In this document: piece by piece, positions 53,093 to 62,236 of the stretch
How the letters are laid out: the number at the start of each line of letters is the position of its first letter
Position numbering within the stretch: position 1 is the stretch's first letter
Assembly (NCBI RefSeq): GCF_041477585.1
Contig: NZ_JBGNYA010000001.1
Span: forward strand, 2,604,001-2,668,000
Length of the DNA stretch: 64,000 nt
Source of the DNA: Halobellus sp. MBLA0158
GTDB taxonomy: Archaea > Halobacteriota > Halobacteria > Halobacteriales > Haloferacaceae
Direction of reading: 5' to 3'
The notes under the pieces: model-generated
Databases searched by the model: none
What the model was told of the DNA's origin: nothing
What the model saw: the letters and a program-made list of their open reading frames with translations, nothing else
Program-made: the position numbers and the translations under genes

Positions 53093-53919
53093 GCGCCGAC
53101 GCGACGGCCGACGACCGCGACGTCGACGCGGCCGAAGATGCAGACAGCCCGGGCATCGCGGACGATCCGGAGACGGCCGACGTCTCGCGGGACACGGTCC
53201 CGGAGTGGGAAGACGAATCGCTGCTGGAAGTCCGCGGCCTCGACGCGGGCTACGGCGACCTCCAGATCCTCACCGACGTCGACCTGGACGTCGCCGACGG
53301 GGAGTACGTCACCATCGTCGGCCCCAACGGCGCCGGCAAGTCGACGGTGATGAAGTCCGTCTTCGGGCTGACGAACCTGATGGGCGGCACCGTCACCTTC
53401 GAGGGCGAGGACATCACCGGGCTGCGGCCCGAGGAGATCATCCACGAGGGGATCGGCTACGTCCCGCAGAACGACAACATCTTCGCGTCGCTGACCGTCC
53501 GGGAGAACCTCGAAATGGGCGCGTACATCCTCGACGAGGTGCCCCAGGACGCCCTCGATGCCGTCTTCGATCGCTTCCCGATCCTGGAGGAACGGCAGTC
53601 CCAGAAGGCCGGGACGATGTCCGGCGGCCAACAGCAGATGCTCGCGATGGGGCGGGCGCTGATGCTCGACCCCTCGCTGCTCCTCCTGGACGAGCCCTCG
53701 GCCGGCCTCGCGCCCGACCTGGTCGACGACATGTTCGACCGGATCGACGCGATCAACGACGACGGGACCGCGGTCCTGATGGTCGAACAGAACGCCAAGG
53801 AGGCGCTGCGGCGGTGCGACCGCGGCTATGTCCTCGCGAACGGGAAGAACCGCTATATGGACGACGGCGACGCGCTCCTGAACGACGAGCAGGTCCGCCA
53901 GGACTTCCTCGGCGGCTGA
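53089..53919 (+). CDS. livF: Branched-chain amino acid-type ABC transporter ATPase LivF
   Basis: 276 residues. Acidic N-terminal tail of about 45 residues, Walker A GPNGAGKSTVMKSVFGL near residue 79, signature MSGGQQQMLAMGRALM near 180 and Walker B LLLLDEPSAGLAPDLV. The GYVPQNDNIFASLTVRENLE Q-loop is LivF-like. It ends the livHMGF operon, facing the binding-protein gene across 118 bases. Confidence 0.95.
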   Translation: MSADATADDRDVDAAEDADSPGIADDPETADVSRDTVPEWEDESLLEVRGLDAGYGDLQILTDVDLDVADGEYVTIVGPNGAGKSTVMKSVFGLTNLMGGTVTFEGEDITGLRPEEIIHEGIGYVPQNDNIFASLTVRENLEMGAYILDEVPQDALDAVFDRFPILEERQSQKAGTMSGGQQQMLAMGRALMLDPSLLLLDEPSAGLAPDLVDDMFDRIDAINDDGTAVLMVEQNAKEALRRCDRGYVLANGKNRYMDDGDALLNDEQVRQDFLGG

Positions 53920-53948
53920 GTCGCGGGCGCTGGCGCCGGTCGCGACCG

Positions 53949-53954
53949 TTTTTT
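53949..53954 (+). terminator. T-run after livF
   Basis: T6, 30 bases after the livF stop, without a strong hairpin; the expected archaeal end signal for livHMGF. Confidence 0.5.
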
Positions 53955-54007
53955 AGATCCCGTAGTCCCTGCCGTCACCGGCGGCGCCGCTGTCCGGTCG
54001 GACGCCG

Positions 54008-54013
54008 AAAAAA
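54008..54013 (-). terminator. T-run after the binding-protein gene
   Basis: A6 on the plus strand, so T6 on the minus strand, 25 bases after the stop of the convergent binding-protein gene. Confidence 0.5.
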
Positions 54014-54037
54014 GTCGGAGCGAGCCGCAGCGGTCGA

Positions 54038-55435
54038 TCAGTTGTCCGGCGGCGACAGGGCCGACTCGATGACCGACGAGTAGGAGGACTCGCCGATGTT
54101 GAAGGCGACCTGCCGGTAGACCTCGCCGTCGAAGGTCTCCTCGAACACGTTGCTGAAGCGGTTCGAGAGCTGCTGGCCGTAGTCGTTGTTGACGTAGAGC
54201 GTCGAGACGCTGTCGACGTCGAGCCGCTCGGACATCACCTGCGCCATCACGCGGCCCTGGAGCCGGTCGGAGGGCGCGGTCCGGAAGATGTAGTCGTTGT
54301 CGTCGAGGTTCGTGACCGACAGCGCGGTCGAGGACGGCGAGCAGCCGACGACCTCGTTCGGGATGAACACCTGCTGAGAGACCGGGACGTTCACGCCCGA
54401 AGACGCCGAGCCGCAGACGCTCGGCACGCCGGCGCTGACGAGCGACTCGGCGGCCGCCGTCCCCGCGCTCGGCGAGGTCTGGGTGTCTTCGACCTGGGCG
54501 TTGACCGAGAGCCCGGCGGGGTTGGCCTCGTTGACCTGCATCGCCGGGAGCTGGGCGGCCTGGATCATCGGCGCGCCGACGGAGGCGAGGTCGCCGGTCT
54601 CCGGGAGGAGGATCCCGACCGACATCTCGCGGTCGCTCCCGCCGGGGCCGCTGTCTGCCGAGGGGCCGGCGCCCTCGGGGTTCGCCCCCTCGAAGCTCTG
54701 GACTTCGAGGGTCTCGGCGGCGCCCTCTCCCGCGTTGAACTCCCAGATGGCGTACGCCGCGGAGGCGGGGTCGCCGTTCTGGTCGAAGTTCGTCGCCGAC
54801 GAGGCGCCCTGGTAGTTCACGTCCTCGCCGTTAGCGGCGGCCTCGACGCCCTCGACGAGGTTGTTCGGCGTGACGGTCATCCCGTCCGGATTGGCGATGC
54901 GACGCATCTGGTCGCGGATCGCCGTCCCGTCGTTCTCGCCGGCCGCGGCGTTCGCCAGCAGCTGGAGGGCGACCGAGTCGTACGACTGAGAGGTGAACAC
55001 GCCGGGCGAGGAGCCGTACTCGTCCTGGAACAGCGTGTTGAACGCCTCCTGGTTCGGGCCGCCCGCGGCGGGAGCCGTCCCCGTCACGTTCTCCATGTCG
55101 TTGCCGACCTGGCCCGGGAGGGCCCCGTCGCGGAGGCCGTCCGGCACGAGGATCTCCTCGCTCCCGTCGGAGGCGCTGTAGTAGTCGCGGAACAGCTGGA
55201 TCCCGCTCTCGGGGTAGCCGATGACGACGAGGCCGCCGGGGCCGTCGCCGCCGCCACCACCGCTCGTGGTTGTGCCGCCGCCGGAGTCGCCGCCGCCGTC
55301 GCCACCGTCTCCGCCGTCGCCCCCGCCGTCACCGCTGTCGGGGCTCCCGATACAGCCGGCAATTCCCGTCGCTCCGATCGCACCCGCTGCGCCGACGCGC
55401 TTGATAAAGTCACGCCGTACGATATCACGTGCCAT
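54038..55435 (-). CDS. livJ: Liv-type substrate-binding lipoprotein, circularly permuted
   Basis: 465 residues. Tat/lipoprotein signal DIVRRDFIKRVGAAGAIGATG with lipobox GIAGC (Cys28) and a Gly/Asp/Ser linker to about residue 67. Then comes LVVIGYPESGIQLFRDYY (69-86) through YDSVALQLLANAAAGENDG to about 250, which is normally the second half of a type I binding protein. A Gly/Pro-rich bridge (251-268) leads to REMSVGILLPETGDLASVG (269-287), YIFRTAPSDRLQG and STLYVNNDYGQQLSNRF, normally the first half, ending SSVIESALSPPDN. All parts are present but in swapped order. It presumably captures amino acids for LivHMGF. Confidence 0.88.
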   Translation of the reverse strand: MARDIVRRDFIKRVGAAGAIGATGIAGCIGSPDSGDGGGDGGDGGDGGGDSGGGTTTSGGGGGDGPGGLVVIGYPESGIQLFRDYYSASDGSEEILVPDGLRDGALPGQVGNDMENVTGTAPAAGGPNQEAFNTLFQDEYGSSPGVFTSQSYDSVALQLLANAAAGENDGTAIRDQMRRIANPDGMTVTPNNLVEGVEAAANGEDVNYQGASSATNFDQNGDPASAAYAIWEFNAGEGAAETLEVQSFEGANPEGAGPSADSGPGGSDREMSVGILLPETGDLASVGAPMIQAAQLPAMQVNEANPAGLSVNAQVEDTQTSPSAGTAAAESLVSAGVPSVCGSASSGVNVPVSQQVFIPNEVVGCSPSSTALSVTNLDDNDYIFRTAPSDRLQGRVMAQVMSERLDVDSVSTLYVNNDYGQQLSNRFSNVFEETFDGEVYRQVAFNIGESSYSSVIESALSPPDN

Positions 55436-55748
55436 ATTCCTCGGAATGTGTCTCCTCCCTATAAATGTGTCCGTTATGGTACTGTACGTTCGTGTATATA
55501 TCGGAGACGATCACGATGGATACGCAGGACGAACCGGCCGGTCGGTACTGTCAGGCCAGCGGTTCGTCCGCTCGTAGTTCCGAACCCGAAGGTCGGCTTC
55601 ATCCCGAATATATCAAAATTAGTACTTTTTGTGGCCGCGGGATTCCGCTCGGAAACGGCCGTCGCTCGGTCGCTGGCCGCGTGGGGTCGCCGGGGCGGGC
55701 ACCGCGCTTCCGACACGCTCAAGCGCCCGGGCGCTCGCCACTCAAGGG
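55436..55748. other. 313-base divergent spacer between the binding protein and udk
   Basis: No credible gene. It holds the binding-protein promoter at its left end. GAATATATCAAAATTAGTACT (about 55604-55624) is an AT-rich stretch that could hold a promoter for udk, which would give a leader of about 100 bases. Confidence 0.4.
55458..55467 (-). promoter_or_regulatory. TATA box for the binding-protein gene (leaderless)
   Basis: CATTTATAGG on the minus strand is centred 27-28 bases before the ATG at 55435. Confidence 0.65.
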
Positions 55749-56441
55749 ATGACTATCCCGTCGTTCGTGATCGGGATCGCCGGCGGCACCGGCGCCGGAA
55801 AGACGACGGTGGCCCGCCTGATCGCCGAGGGCGTCGGCGACTCCGTCACCCGGATCCCGCTCGACAACTACTACGAGGACCTGAGTCACCTCGAGTTCGA
55901 AGAGCGCGAGCAGGTCAACTACGATCACCCCTCGGCGTTCGAGTGGGAGCTCCTGCGCGAGCAGGTCTCGACGCTGCTCGAAGGCCAGCCGATCGAGATG
56001 CCCGTCTACGACTTCGAGCGGCACAACCGGACCGACGAGCCCGAGCGCGTCGAGCCCACGGACGTCATCGTCCTGGAGGGCATCTTCGCGCTCTACGACG
56101 AGGACCTCAACGACATGCTCGACCTCCGCCTGTACGTCGACACCGACGCCGACGTCCGGATACTCCGGCGGATCAAGCGCGACGTCATCGAGCGGGGCCG
56201 CGACCTCGAAGGCGTCATCGAGCAGTACCTCGCGACGGTCAAACCGATGCACGAGCAGTTCGTCGAACCGACGAAGAAGCACGCCGACCTCATCATCCCC
56301 GAGGGCGCAAACAGCGTCGCGGTGAGCCTCCTCGAAGAGAAGATCAGGGCCGAGATCGACGGCGACGCTCGCCGCGACTGGGAGCGGGAACCGCTCGAAA
56401 GCCCGCTCGTCGAGGAGCTCGCGGCCGACCCCGACGAGTGA
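55749..56441 (+). CDS. udk: Uridine kinase
   Basis: 230 residues from the ATG at 55749. Walker A is VIGIAGGTGAGKTTVARL (residues 7-24). LDNYYEDLSHLEFEEREQVN and YDHPSAFEWELLREQVSTLL are uridine-kinase motifs, with VIVLEGIFALYDEDLNDML as Walker B and RILRRIKRDVIERGRDLEGV as the lid. It phosphorylates uridine and cytidine in pyrimidine salvage. The stop is followed at once by the repeat shared with 23.6 kb. Confidence 0.94.
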   Translation: MTIPSFVIGIAGGTGAGKTTVARLIAEGVGDSVTRIPLDNYYEDLSHLEFEEREQVNYDHPSAFEWELLREQVSTLLEGQPIEMPVYDFERHNRTDEPERVEPTDVIVLEGIFALYDEDLNDMLDLRLYVDTDADVRILRRIKRDVIERGRDLEGVIEQYLATVKPMHEQFVEPTKKHADLIIPEGANSVAVSLLEEKIRAEIDGDARRDWEREPLESPLVEELAADPDE

Positions 56442-56444
56442 ACG

Positions 56445-56464
56445 GAGACGAGAGTAATCACTAT
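56445..56464. repeat. Second copy of the 20-base repeat end
   Basis: GAGACGAGAGTAATCACTAT, identical to 23607-23626. It fills the 22-base gap between the convergent udk and MATE genes. Only one arm of the 82-bp element is here, so no long hairpin forms. Confidence 0.8.
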
Positions 56465-57867
56465 CAGCCGCGCCGGTCCGTCCGGTCGTCGCGGTCGCCG
56501 TCCGCGGCGGCCCGCTCGTCGATCATCCGCGCGGCCAGATCCGTCCAGTCGCGGCCGCCCATCCGCGCGCCGACGATGGCGGCGCGGGCGACGTACGAGA
56601 GGACGATCCCGACGTAGACGCCGACGATTCCGTAGCCGAGCGTGACCGCGAGCAGGTACGACGCCCCCAACAGGAAGACGTACGAGCCGACGACGCCCGC
56701 CCAGAACGGCGTCCGGGTGTCGCCGGCGCCCTTCAGCGATCCCGAGAACGGGAAGTAGACGCCGATGAAGACCATCGCGACGGCGAACGCGCGGTTGAAG
56801 TCCGCGGCGTAGCCGATCGTCGCCAGGTCGTCGGTGAAGACCGTCGCGAGCGGTCCGGCGAACGCGAAGAGCAGCCCGCCGGCGACGCCGAGGGTCGCGA
56901 GGCTGAGCCCGCAGATCGCGTAGGCGGCGTAGCGGGCGTCGTCGGGACGCCCCGCGCCCAGTTCCTGGCCGACGAGGATGCTCGACACCGTTCGGAACGC
57001 GCGGAACAGCGGTGCGGTGAACTGCTGATACACACGGTTGGCGATGTGGTAGGCCGCGTTGGCCTCCGTCCCGAACAGGAGCACGAGCGAATTGAATGGG
57101 AAGCGCGCGAGTTCGGTGCTCAGCCCCCCGACGATGTCGGGGACGCTGACCGCCAGCAGTTGCCGCGTTAGGAGGAGCCCCCGCGGTCGGGCGAGCGACA
57201 GCGACACCCGCGGGCTCAGGATCACGCCGACGAGCGCGACCGCTTCGACCGTCCGTCCGACGGCGGTGGCGATCCCGACGCCGACGATCCCAAGCCGCGG
57301 CGCGCCGGCGACGCCGAGGCCGAGCGCGACCGACAGCACGATGTTGAGGAGCGTCGCCGTCCCGTTGACGGCCATCGGCGTGCGCGTGTCGCCCGTGCCC
57401 TGGAGCGCGCGGGCGCCGACGAAGCCGACGATCCGCAGCGGCGCGACCGCGAGGACGATCGCCAGGTACGTCCCGCCTGTACGAGCGACCGTCGCTGTCG
57501 CGCCGAGGACCGAGATGAGCGGCTCGCTGAACAGGAGGCCGACGGCGGCGAGCGGGAGCCCCGCCAGAAGCCCCAAGAGGAGCGCCTGCGTGACGGCGCG
57601 GTCCCGGGTGACGCCGGCGCCGCGGCCCGTCTCCTGGCTCGACAGCGCGATCGCACCGCTGCCCAGGCCCATCCCGACGCGGAGCGGCAGCCGCGAGTAG
57701 AGGTCCGCGAGCCCGATCGCGGCCACGGCGGCCGGCGAGAAGAAGCCGGTCACGAGGATGTCGACCGTCCGCATCAGCGTGTTGAGCGTCTGCTGGACGG
57801 CGACCGGCCACCCCAGGGAGACGGCCTGCGTCCAGATCGAACGGAGCCGGTCGCTGGGGGAGAACAC
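56464..57867 (-). CDS. MATE-family multidrug/cation antiporter
   Basis: 467 residues with about twelve hydrophobic segments. GWPVAVQQTLNTLMRTVDIL is the typical first helix. GARALQGTGDTRTPMAVNGT and its partner SGSLKGAGDTRTPFWAGVVG are the paired half-repeat motifs of MATE exporters. I chose the GTG at 57867: a promoter box CCTATTTCTC on the minus strand (57893-57902) is centred about 30 bases upstream, and no in-frame ATG is nearby. It exports cationic compounds using Na+ or H+; substrate unknown. Confidence 0.9.
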   Translation of the reverse strand: MFSPSDRLRSIWTQAVSLGWPVAVQQTLNTLMRTVDILVTGFFSPAAVAAIGLADLYSRLPLRVGMGLGSGAIALSSQETGRGAGVTRDRAVTQALLLGLLAGLPLAAVGLLFSEPLISVLGATATVARTGGTYLAIVLAVAPLRIVGFVGARALQGTGDTRTPMAVNGTATLLNIVLSVALGLGVAGAPRLGIVGVGIATAVGRTVEAVALVGVILSPRVSLSLARPRGLLLTRQLLAVSVPDIVGGLSTELARFPFNSLVLLFGTEANAAYHIANRVYQQFTAPLFRAFRTVSSILVGQELGAGRPDDARYAAYAICGLSLATLGVAGGLLFAFAGPLATVFTDDLATIGYAADFNRAFAVAMVFIGVYFPFSGSLKGAGDTRTPFWAGVVGSYVFLLGASYLLAVTLGYGIVGVYVGIVLSYVARAAIVGARMGGRDWTDLAARMIDERAAADGDRDDRTDRRG

Positions 57868-57932
57868 GCGTGCCGGTACTCGGTCGACCGCCGAGAAATA
57901 GGTTGGTGCCGCGCGGGGTCGTCGGGGCGAGT

Positions 57933-58949
57933 CTACCCGTCCGGCGCGTCGGCCAGCGCGAGCCGGAGGACGAAGACCGTCCCCTCGGGGTCGTTGTCCT
58001 CGATACGTATCTCCCCGCCGTACCGCGTGACGAGCCTGTCGACGAGGTACAGCCCCATTCCCCTCCCCGAGGCGTCGAGCGTCGGGCGTTCCGCGCCGAG
58101 CAGCTCCGGCCGCCGCGCCTCGGGGATGCCGGGGCCGTTGTCCGCGATCCGGACGACGGCGTGGCCTCCGTCCCGCTCGCAGGAGATGTCGACGATCGGG
58201 GATTCCTTGTCGTTGTGCTGGACGGCGTTGTTCAGCAGATTCCTGAAGACCGACGAGAGCAGTTCGTTCGCCATCACCTCGAAGTCCCGGCAGGACTCGT
58301 CGACGCGGAACTCGGCGTGAGGAAACGACTCCTCCCGGAGCGCGACCTCGACGCCCAGCGTCGACTGCAACGAGATCGGACTGCGGCGCATCTCCTCGCC
58401 GCTGACCAGCATCTCGACGACGTCGCGCGCGGTGCTCGTGAGCGCGAGGATGTGTTCGCCGCTCTTGAGAATCCGCCGGAGGTGCGATCTGCCCTCGTCG
58501 TCGAGATGGGAATCGAGCAGTTCGGCCCACCCGAGGAGGATGCTCATATCGTTCCGGATGTCGTGCCGCAGGATTCGGTTGAGGATTTCGAGCTCCTCCG
58601 TCGTGTGCCGCTCGTCCGTCACGTTCTGCGTGACGAGCACGCCGTGGGGCTCGCCATCGACCGCCATCGGCCGGGTCTCGATGTGGTGGACGAGCCCCTC
58701 GAACGCGACGTCGAACGAGCGGGGCTCGCCCGCGAGCGTCGCGCGGAGTTCGGGTTCGAGCTGATCGGCCGCCTCCTCGCCGAACAGCTCGTAAATCGTC
58801 TTCCCGACCATCTCTTCGGCCTTTCGCCCGGAGAACGGCAACACGTCCGGCCCGACGAGCCGGTAGGTGAGCGTCTCGTCGAAGACGACGAGCACCCCGT
58901 TCGGGAAGTGCCGAACCGCACGCTCCGAAAGTGCCCCGGGAGAATCCAT
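57933..58949 (-). CDS. PAS-domain histidine kinase, cytosolic
   Basis: 338 residues with no membrane segment. A PAS domain (about residues 12-115) contains GVLVVFDETLTYRLVGPDVL. The phospho-accepting His is in ILRHDIRNDMSILLGW near residue 130, the N box is NLLNNAVQHND near 245, and the G boxes are IADNGPGIPEARRPE and GRGMGLYLVDRL. No response regulator is adjacent, which is common in haloarchaea. The signal sensed is unknown. Confidence 0.9.
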   Translation of the reverse strand: MDSPGALSERAVRHFPNGVLVVFDETLTYRLVGPDVLPFSGRKAEEMVGKTIYELFGEEAADQLEPELRATLAGEPRSFDVAFEGLVHHIETRPMAVDGEPHGVLVTQNVTDERHTTEELEILNRILRHDIRNDMSILLGWAELLDSHLDDEGRSHLRRILKSGEHILALTSTARDVVEMLVSGEEMRRSPISLQSTLGVEVALREESFPHAEFRVDESCRDFEVMANELLSSVFRNLLNNAVQHNDKESPIVDISCERDGGHAVVRIADNGPGIPEARRPELLGAERPTLDASGRGMGLYLVDRLVTRYGGEIRIEDNDPEGTVFVLRLALADAPDG

Positions 58950-59020
58950 ACGCTCCCTCCGATGGGTGAGAATATAGCGTTTTGCCGTCCGAAAGCGGGC
59001 GCTCGATGCCGACCGCGGGC

Positions 59021-60535
59021 CTACTCCAGGAGCGACTCGCCGGTCATCGCCGCGGGCTTCGGGACTCCCATCAGATCGAGCATCGTCGGCGCGACGTCGC
59101 AGAGCGACCCGCCGGACCGCACGCGCCGGCCGCCGCCGTCGCCGTCGGGCGTGAGGTAGACGAAGGGAACGGGGTTCGTCGTGTGCGCGGTGTGGGGCTC
59201 CTCGGGCGTGCCCATATCGTCGGCGTTGCCGTGATCGGCCGTGATCAGGACGTGCGCGCCCGCGGCTTCGAGCGCGTCGACGAGTCGGCCCAACTGCTCG
59301 TCGACCGCCTCGACGGCGGCGACGGCGGCGTCGAAGTCGCCGGTGTGACCGACCATATCGGGGTTGGCGTAGTTGAGGACCATCGCGTCGGGGTCCGCGG
59401 ACTCGATCAGGTCGATCGCGGTGTCGGTCACCGCCTCGGCGCTCATCTCGGGCCGCTCGTCGTAGGTGGGGACGTCGGGGCTCTCGATGATCCGCCGGAT
59501 CTCGCCCTCGAACTCCACCTCGCGGCCGCCGTTGAGGAAGTAGGTGACGTGGGCGTACTTCTCGGACTCGGCGAGTCGGAGCTGCGTCTTCCCGGCCTCG
59601 GCGAGGGCCGCGCCGAGCGTCGTCTCGGGCTCCTCGGGCGGGAACGCGACCGGGAGGTCGAACGTCTCGTCGTACTCGGTCATCGTGACCAGCCGGACTT
59701 CGGGCGGGTCGGTCTCGAAGGGCCACGCCGGCTCGATGTCCGCGAGCATCCGGACGAGCTGGCGCGCGCGGTCCGGGCGGAAATTGAAGAAGACGACCGC
59801 GTCGCCGTCCTCCAGCGCGGGGCCGCCCGTCACGAGCGTCGGCTCGACGAACTCGTCCGTGTCGCCGCGGTCGTAGGACTCCCGCACGGCGTCGACGGCC
59901 GTCTCGGCCTCGTGGTCGGCCTCGCGGCCGACGATGGCGTCGTAGGCGCGCTTGGTCCGCTCCCAGTTCTGATCGCGGTCCATCGCGTAGTATCTCCCGG
60001 AGACGGTCGCGACGTCGCCCGTGCCGTGGTCCGCGGCGACCGCTTCGAGTTCCGCGAGGTAATCCTCGCCGCCGTGGGGGTCGGTGTCGCGGCCGTCGGT
60101 GAAGGCGTGGGTGACGGCCTCGACGCCGCGATCGGCGGCGATCTCGATCAGCGCGTGGAGGTGGCCCTGCTCGGAGTGGACGCCGCCGTCGCTGACGAGC
60201 CCCATACAGTGGACGCGGCCGCCGGTCTCCTCGGCGTAGTCGAAGGCCGAGGCGATGGCGTCGTTGGTCGCGAACGTCCCGTCGTCGATCGAGTCCTCGA
60301 TCCGGGTGTAGGCCTGCTTGACGACGCGGCCGGCGCCGATGTTGAGGTGGCCGACCTCGCTGTTGCCCATCTGCCCGTCGGGGAGGCCGACGTTCCGGCC
60401 GGACACGTCGAGGGTCCCGTACGCGCCGGCGTCGGCGAGCCGATCGAAGTTCGGCGTCGACGCCGCCTTCACCGCGTCGCGTCGGTCGTGGTCGCCGAGC
60501 CCCCAGCCGTCGAGGACGACCAGCGCTGTCTGCAT
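59021..60535 (-). CDS. gpmI: 2,3-bisphosphoglycerate-independent phosphoglycerate mutase
   Basis: 504 residues. VVLDGWGLGDHDRRDAV at the start (metal Asp) and QMGNSEVGHLNIGAGRVV near residue 60 (catalytic Ser) are diagnostic. HAFTDGRDTDPHGG and TADHGNADDM supply the remaining metal ligands. It is the bacterial GpmI type, not the archaeal ApgM type. Start ATG at 60535; the frame open upstream of it is not coding-like. Confidence 0.96.
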   Translation of the reverse strand: MQTALVVLDGWGLGDHDRRDAVKAASTPNFDRLADAGAYGTLDVSGRNVGLPDGQMGNSEVGHLNIGAGRVVKQAYTRIEDSIDDGTFATNDAIASAFDYAEETGGRVHCMGLVSDGGVHSEQGHLHALIEIAADRGVEAVTHAFTDGRDTDPHGGEDYLAELEAVAADHGTGDVATVSGRYYAMDRDQNWERTKRAYDAIVGREADHEAETAVDAVRESYDRGDTDEFVEPTLVTGGPALEDGDAVVFFNFRPDRARQLVRMLADIEPAWPFETDPPEVRLVTMTEYDETFDLPVAFPPEEPETTLGAALAEAGKTQLRLAESEKYAHVTYFLNGGREVEFEGEIRRIIESPDVPTYDERPEMSAEAVTDTAIDLIESADPDAMVLNYANPDMVGHTGDFDAAVAAVEAVDEQLGRLVDALEAAGAHVLITADHGNADDMGTPEEPHTAHTTNPVPFVYLTPDGDGGGRRVRSGGSLCDVAPTMLDLMGVPKPAAMTGESLLE

Positions 60536-60673
60536 ACCGGACGCGAGGCGAGGCAGGGTGGAATAGGCTTCGCTTCGCCGGTGATCGCGGCCCGCGGCCG
60601 GCGCGCACAGCCCCGCGTCGAGGCGGCCCCGAACGCGACACCTTCTTTCCCCTCGTCGCCGTCGGTCGACCCG

Positions 60674-61342
60674 ATGAGCGACGGCGACCCCGCGGCCCGG
60701 CTCCGACGCCCCTACCCCGAGCGCTGGGTGGAGTACTACCTCGGGAGTCCGGCGAGCCTCGGCTGGCTGCTCGTCGTCGACGGCGCCGCCTTCCTCCTGG
60801 GCGTCAGTTTCTACGTCCACTCGGAGCCGTCGCTGTCGGACCTCAGCTCCCTCGCGTATCCCCTCTTCGGCGACTCGCCGACGGCGCTCGCGCTCGCGAC
60901 GCTCTCGGTCGCGACGCTCCTGCCGCGCTTGGGGGATCCGGTGACCGAGGCCTCCTCGAACCGCCTCCTCGAACTCCTGCACACGCTCGCGTTCGTCTGG
61001 CTCGTGAAGTACGGGCTCTGGACGGCCGTCGCGCTCAATCTCCGGCCGGACCTCTACGTCGGCTTCGCGCCCGCGCTACTGTGGGAGTACTGGGGCATCC
61101 TCGTCACGCACCTGTTCTTCCTGCTCCAGGCGGCGGCGATCCCCTACTACGGGAAGACCTCCCGCGAGGCGCTCGCCGTCGCGCTCGCGCTGCTTCTCGT
61201 CAACGACATCTTCGACTACGGCCTCGGGCTCTATCCGCCGCTGCGCTACGAGGCCGGACCCCTGCTGGCGGGGATCACGGTCGCGCTCTCGTTCTTCGCG
61301 GTCGGCTACGCGGCCTGGGCGTTCGATCGGGCGGAGCGATGA
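60674..61342 (+). CDS. DUF1405-family membrane protein
   Basis: 222 residues with six predicted spans. RWVEYYLGSPASLGWLLVVD, LHTLAFVWLVKYGLWTAVAL, LLWEYWGILVTHLFFLLQAA and LVNDIFDYGLGLYPPL are typical of DUF1405. The function of the family is not established. It diverges from gpmI by 138 bases. Confidence 0.86.
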   Translation: MSDGDPAARLRRPYPERWVEYYLGSPASLGWLLVVDGAAFLLGVSFYVHSEPSLSDLSSLAYPLFGDSPTALALATLSVATLLPRLGDPVTEASSNRLLELLHTLAFVWLVKYGLWTAVALNLRPDLYVGFAPALLWEYWGILVTHLFFLLQAAAIPYYGKTSREALAVALALLLVNDIFDYGLGLYPPLRYEAGPLLAGITVALSFFAVGYAAWAFDRAER

Positions 61343-61405
61343 CGGGGGACGGTCCCGCTCCGGAAATGCGTCAACCTATTACGTGCTCGCGATTTACCTC
61401 TCGTT

Positions 61406-62212
61406 ATGGATTCCGCGGTACTCCTGGATCTCCTCGGGAACGAGAACCGCCGGCGCATCCTCCGGCTTCTCTCCCACAAACCGTGTTACGTCACCGAGAT
61501 CAGCGAGTACCTGGGGGTCAGTCCGAAGGCCGTGATCGACCACCTGCGGCGGCTGGAGGAGGCCGGCCTCGTCGAGAGCCGAACCGACGACAAGCGCCGG
61601 AAGTACTTCCACATCGCCCGGAACCTCCGGCTGGAGGTGAGCGTCTCGCCGTACCGCTTCGGCGCCAAGAGCGCCTACCCGGCCAGCCGCAGCCTCGACA
61701 TGCGCGGGCGGTGCCAGCACCTCAAGATCGAACTGCCGGAGCTGGACGACGACCGACGCGAGGAGCCGGACGGCGACGACGGGGCCGATCCGGCGCGTCG
61801 CGACCAAGACACCGAGCGCCACCCGACCCCGATCGAATCCGAGCGCGAGCGTCGCGAGCCAGAGGACCTCCGGACGGAGGCCGATCCCCTGGAGGATCCG
61901 GACTCCGAGGTCGCCGAGCTCGCCCGCGAGTACGCCTACCTCGACGACATCGAGAGCGAGCTCTCCCTGGCTCAGCGGTGGGTTCACGGGCGCGTGACCG
62001 ACGTCCTCGACGCCCTCAGCGACCGGCTCGGCTCGGAGGCCGACAGCCGCTTCTACGCGGAGATGCTCGCGGCCATCTCGCGAGAGGCGCGGTCGGTAGG
62101 AGAGATCGCCCGGGAGGTCAACGCCGACCCCGACCGCGTGGCGCGCGCGCTCGAACGCCTCGAAGAACAGGGCCTGGTCGCTCGCGACGGCGCGGAGTGG
62201 CGGATCGCGTGA
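61406..62212 (+). CDS. ArsR-type transcription regulator with two winged helices
   Basis: 268 residues. The N-terminal ArsR-like winged helix is VLLDLLGNENRRRILRLLSH with EISEYLGVSPKAVIDHLRRL as recognition helix. A mid-section with FGAKSAYPASRSLDMRGRCQ and a long acidic linker follow. A second winged helix at the C-terminus is AAISREARSVGEIAREVNAD with RVARALERLEEQGLV. No metal cluster is obvious. It lies 63 bases after the DUF1405 gene. Targets unknown. Confidence 0.85.
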   Translation: MDSAVLLDLLGNENRRRILRLLSHKPCYVTEISEYLGVSPKAVIDHLRRLEEAGLVESRTDDKRRKYFHIARNLRLEVSVSPYRFGAKSAYPASRSLDMRGRCQHLKIELPELDDDRREEPDGDDGADPARRDQDTERHPTPIESERERREPEDLRTEADPLEDPDSEVAELAREYAYLDDIESELSLAQRWVHGRVTDVLDALSDRLGSEADSRFYAEMLAAISREARSVGEIAREVNADPDRVARALERLEEQGLVARDGAEWRIA

Positions 62213-62236
62213 CCCCGACGGCTTCCCCGCGCCCGC

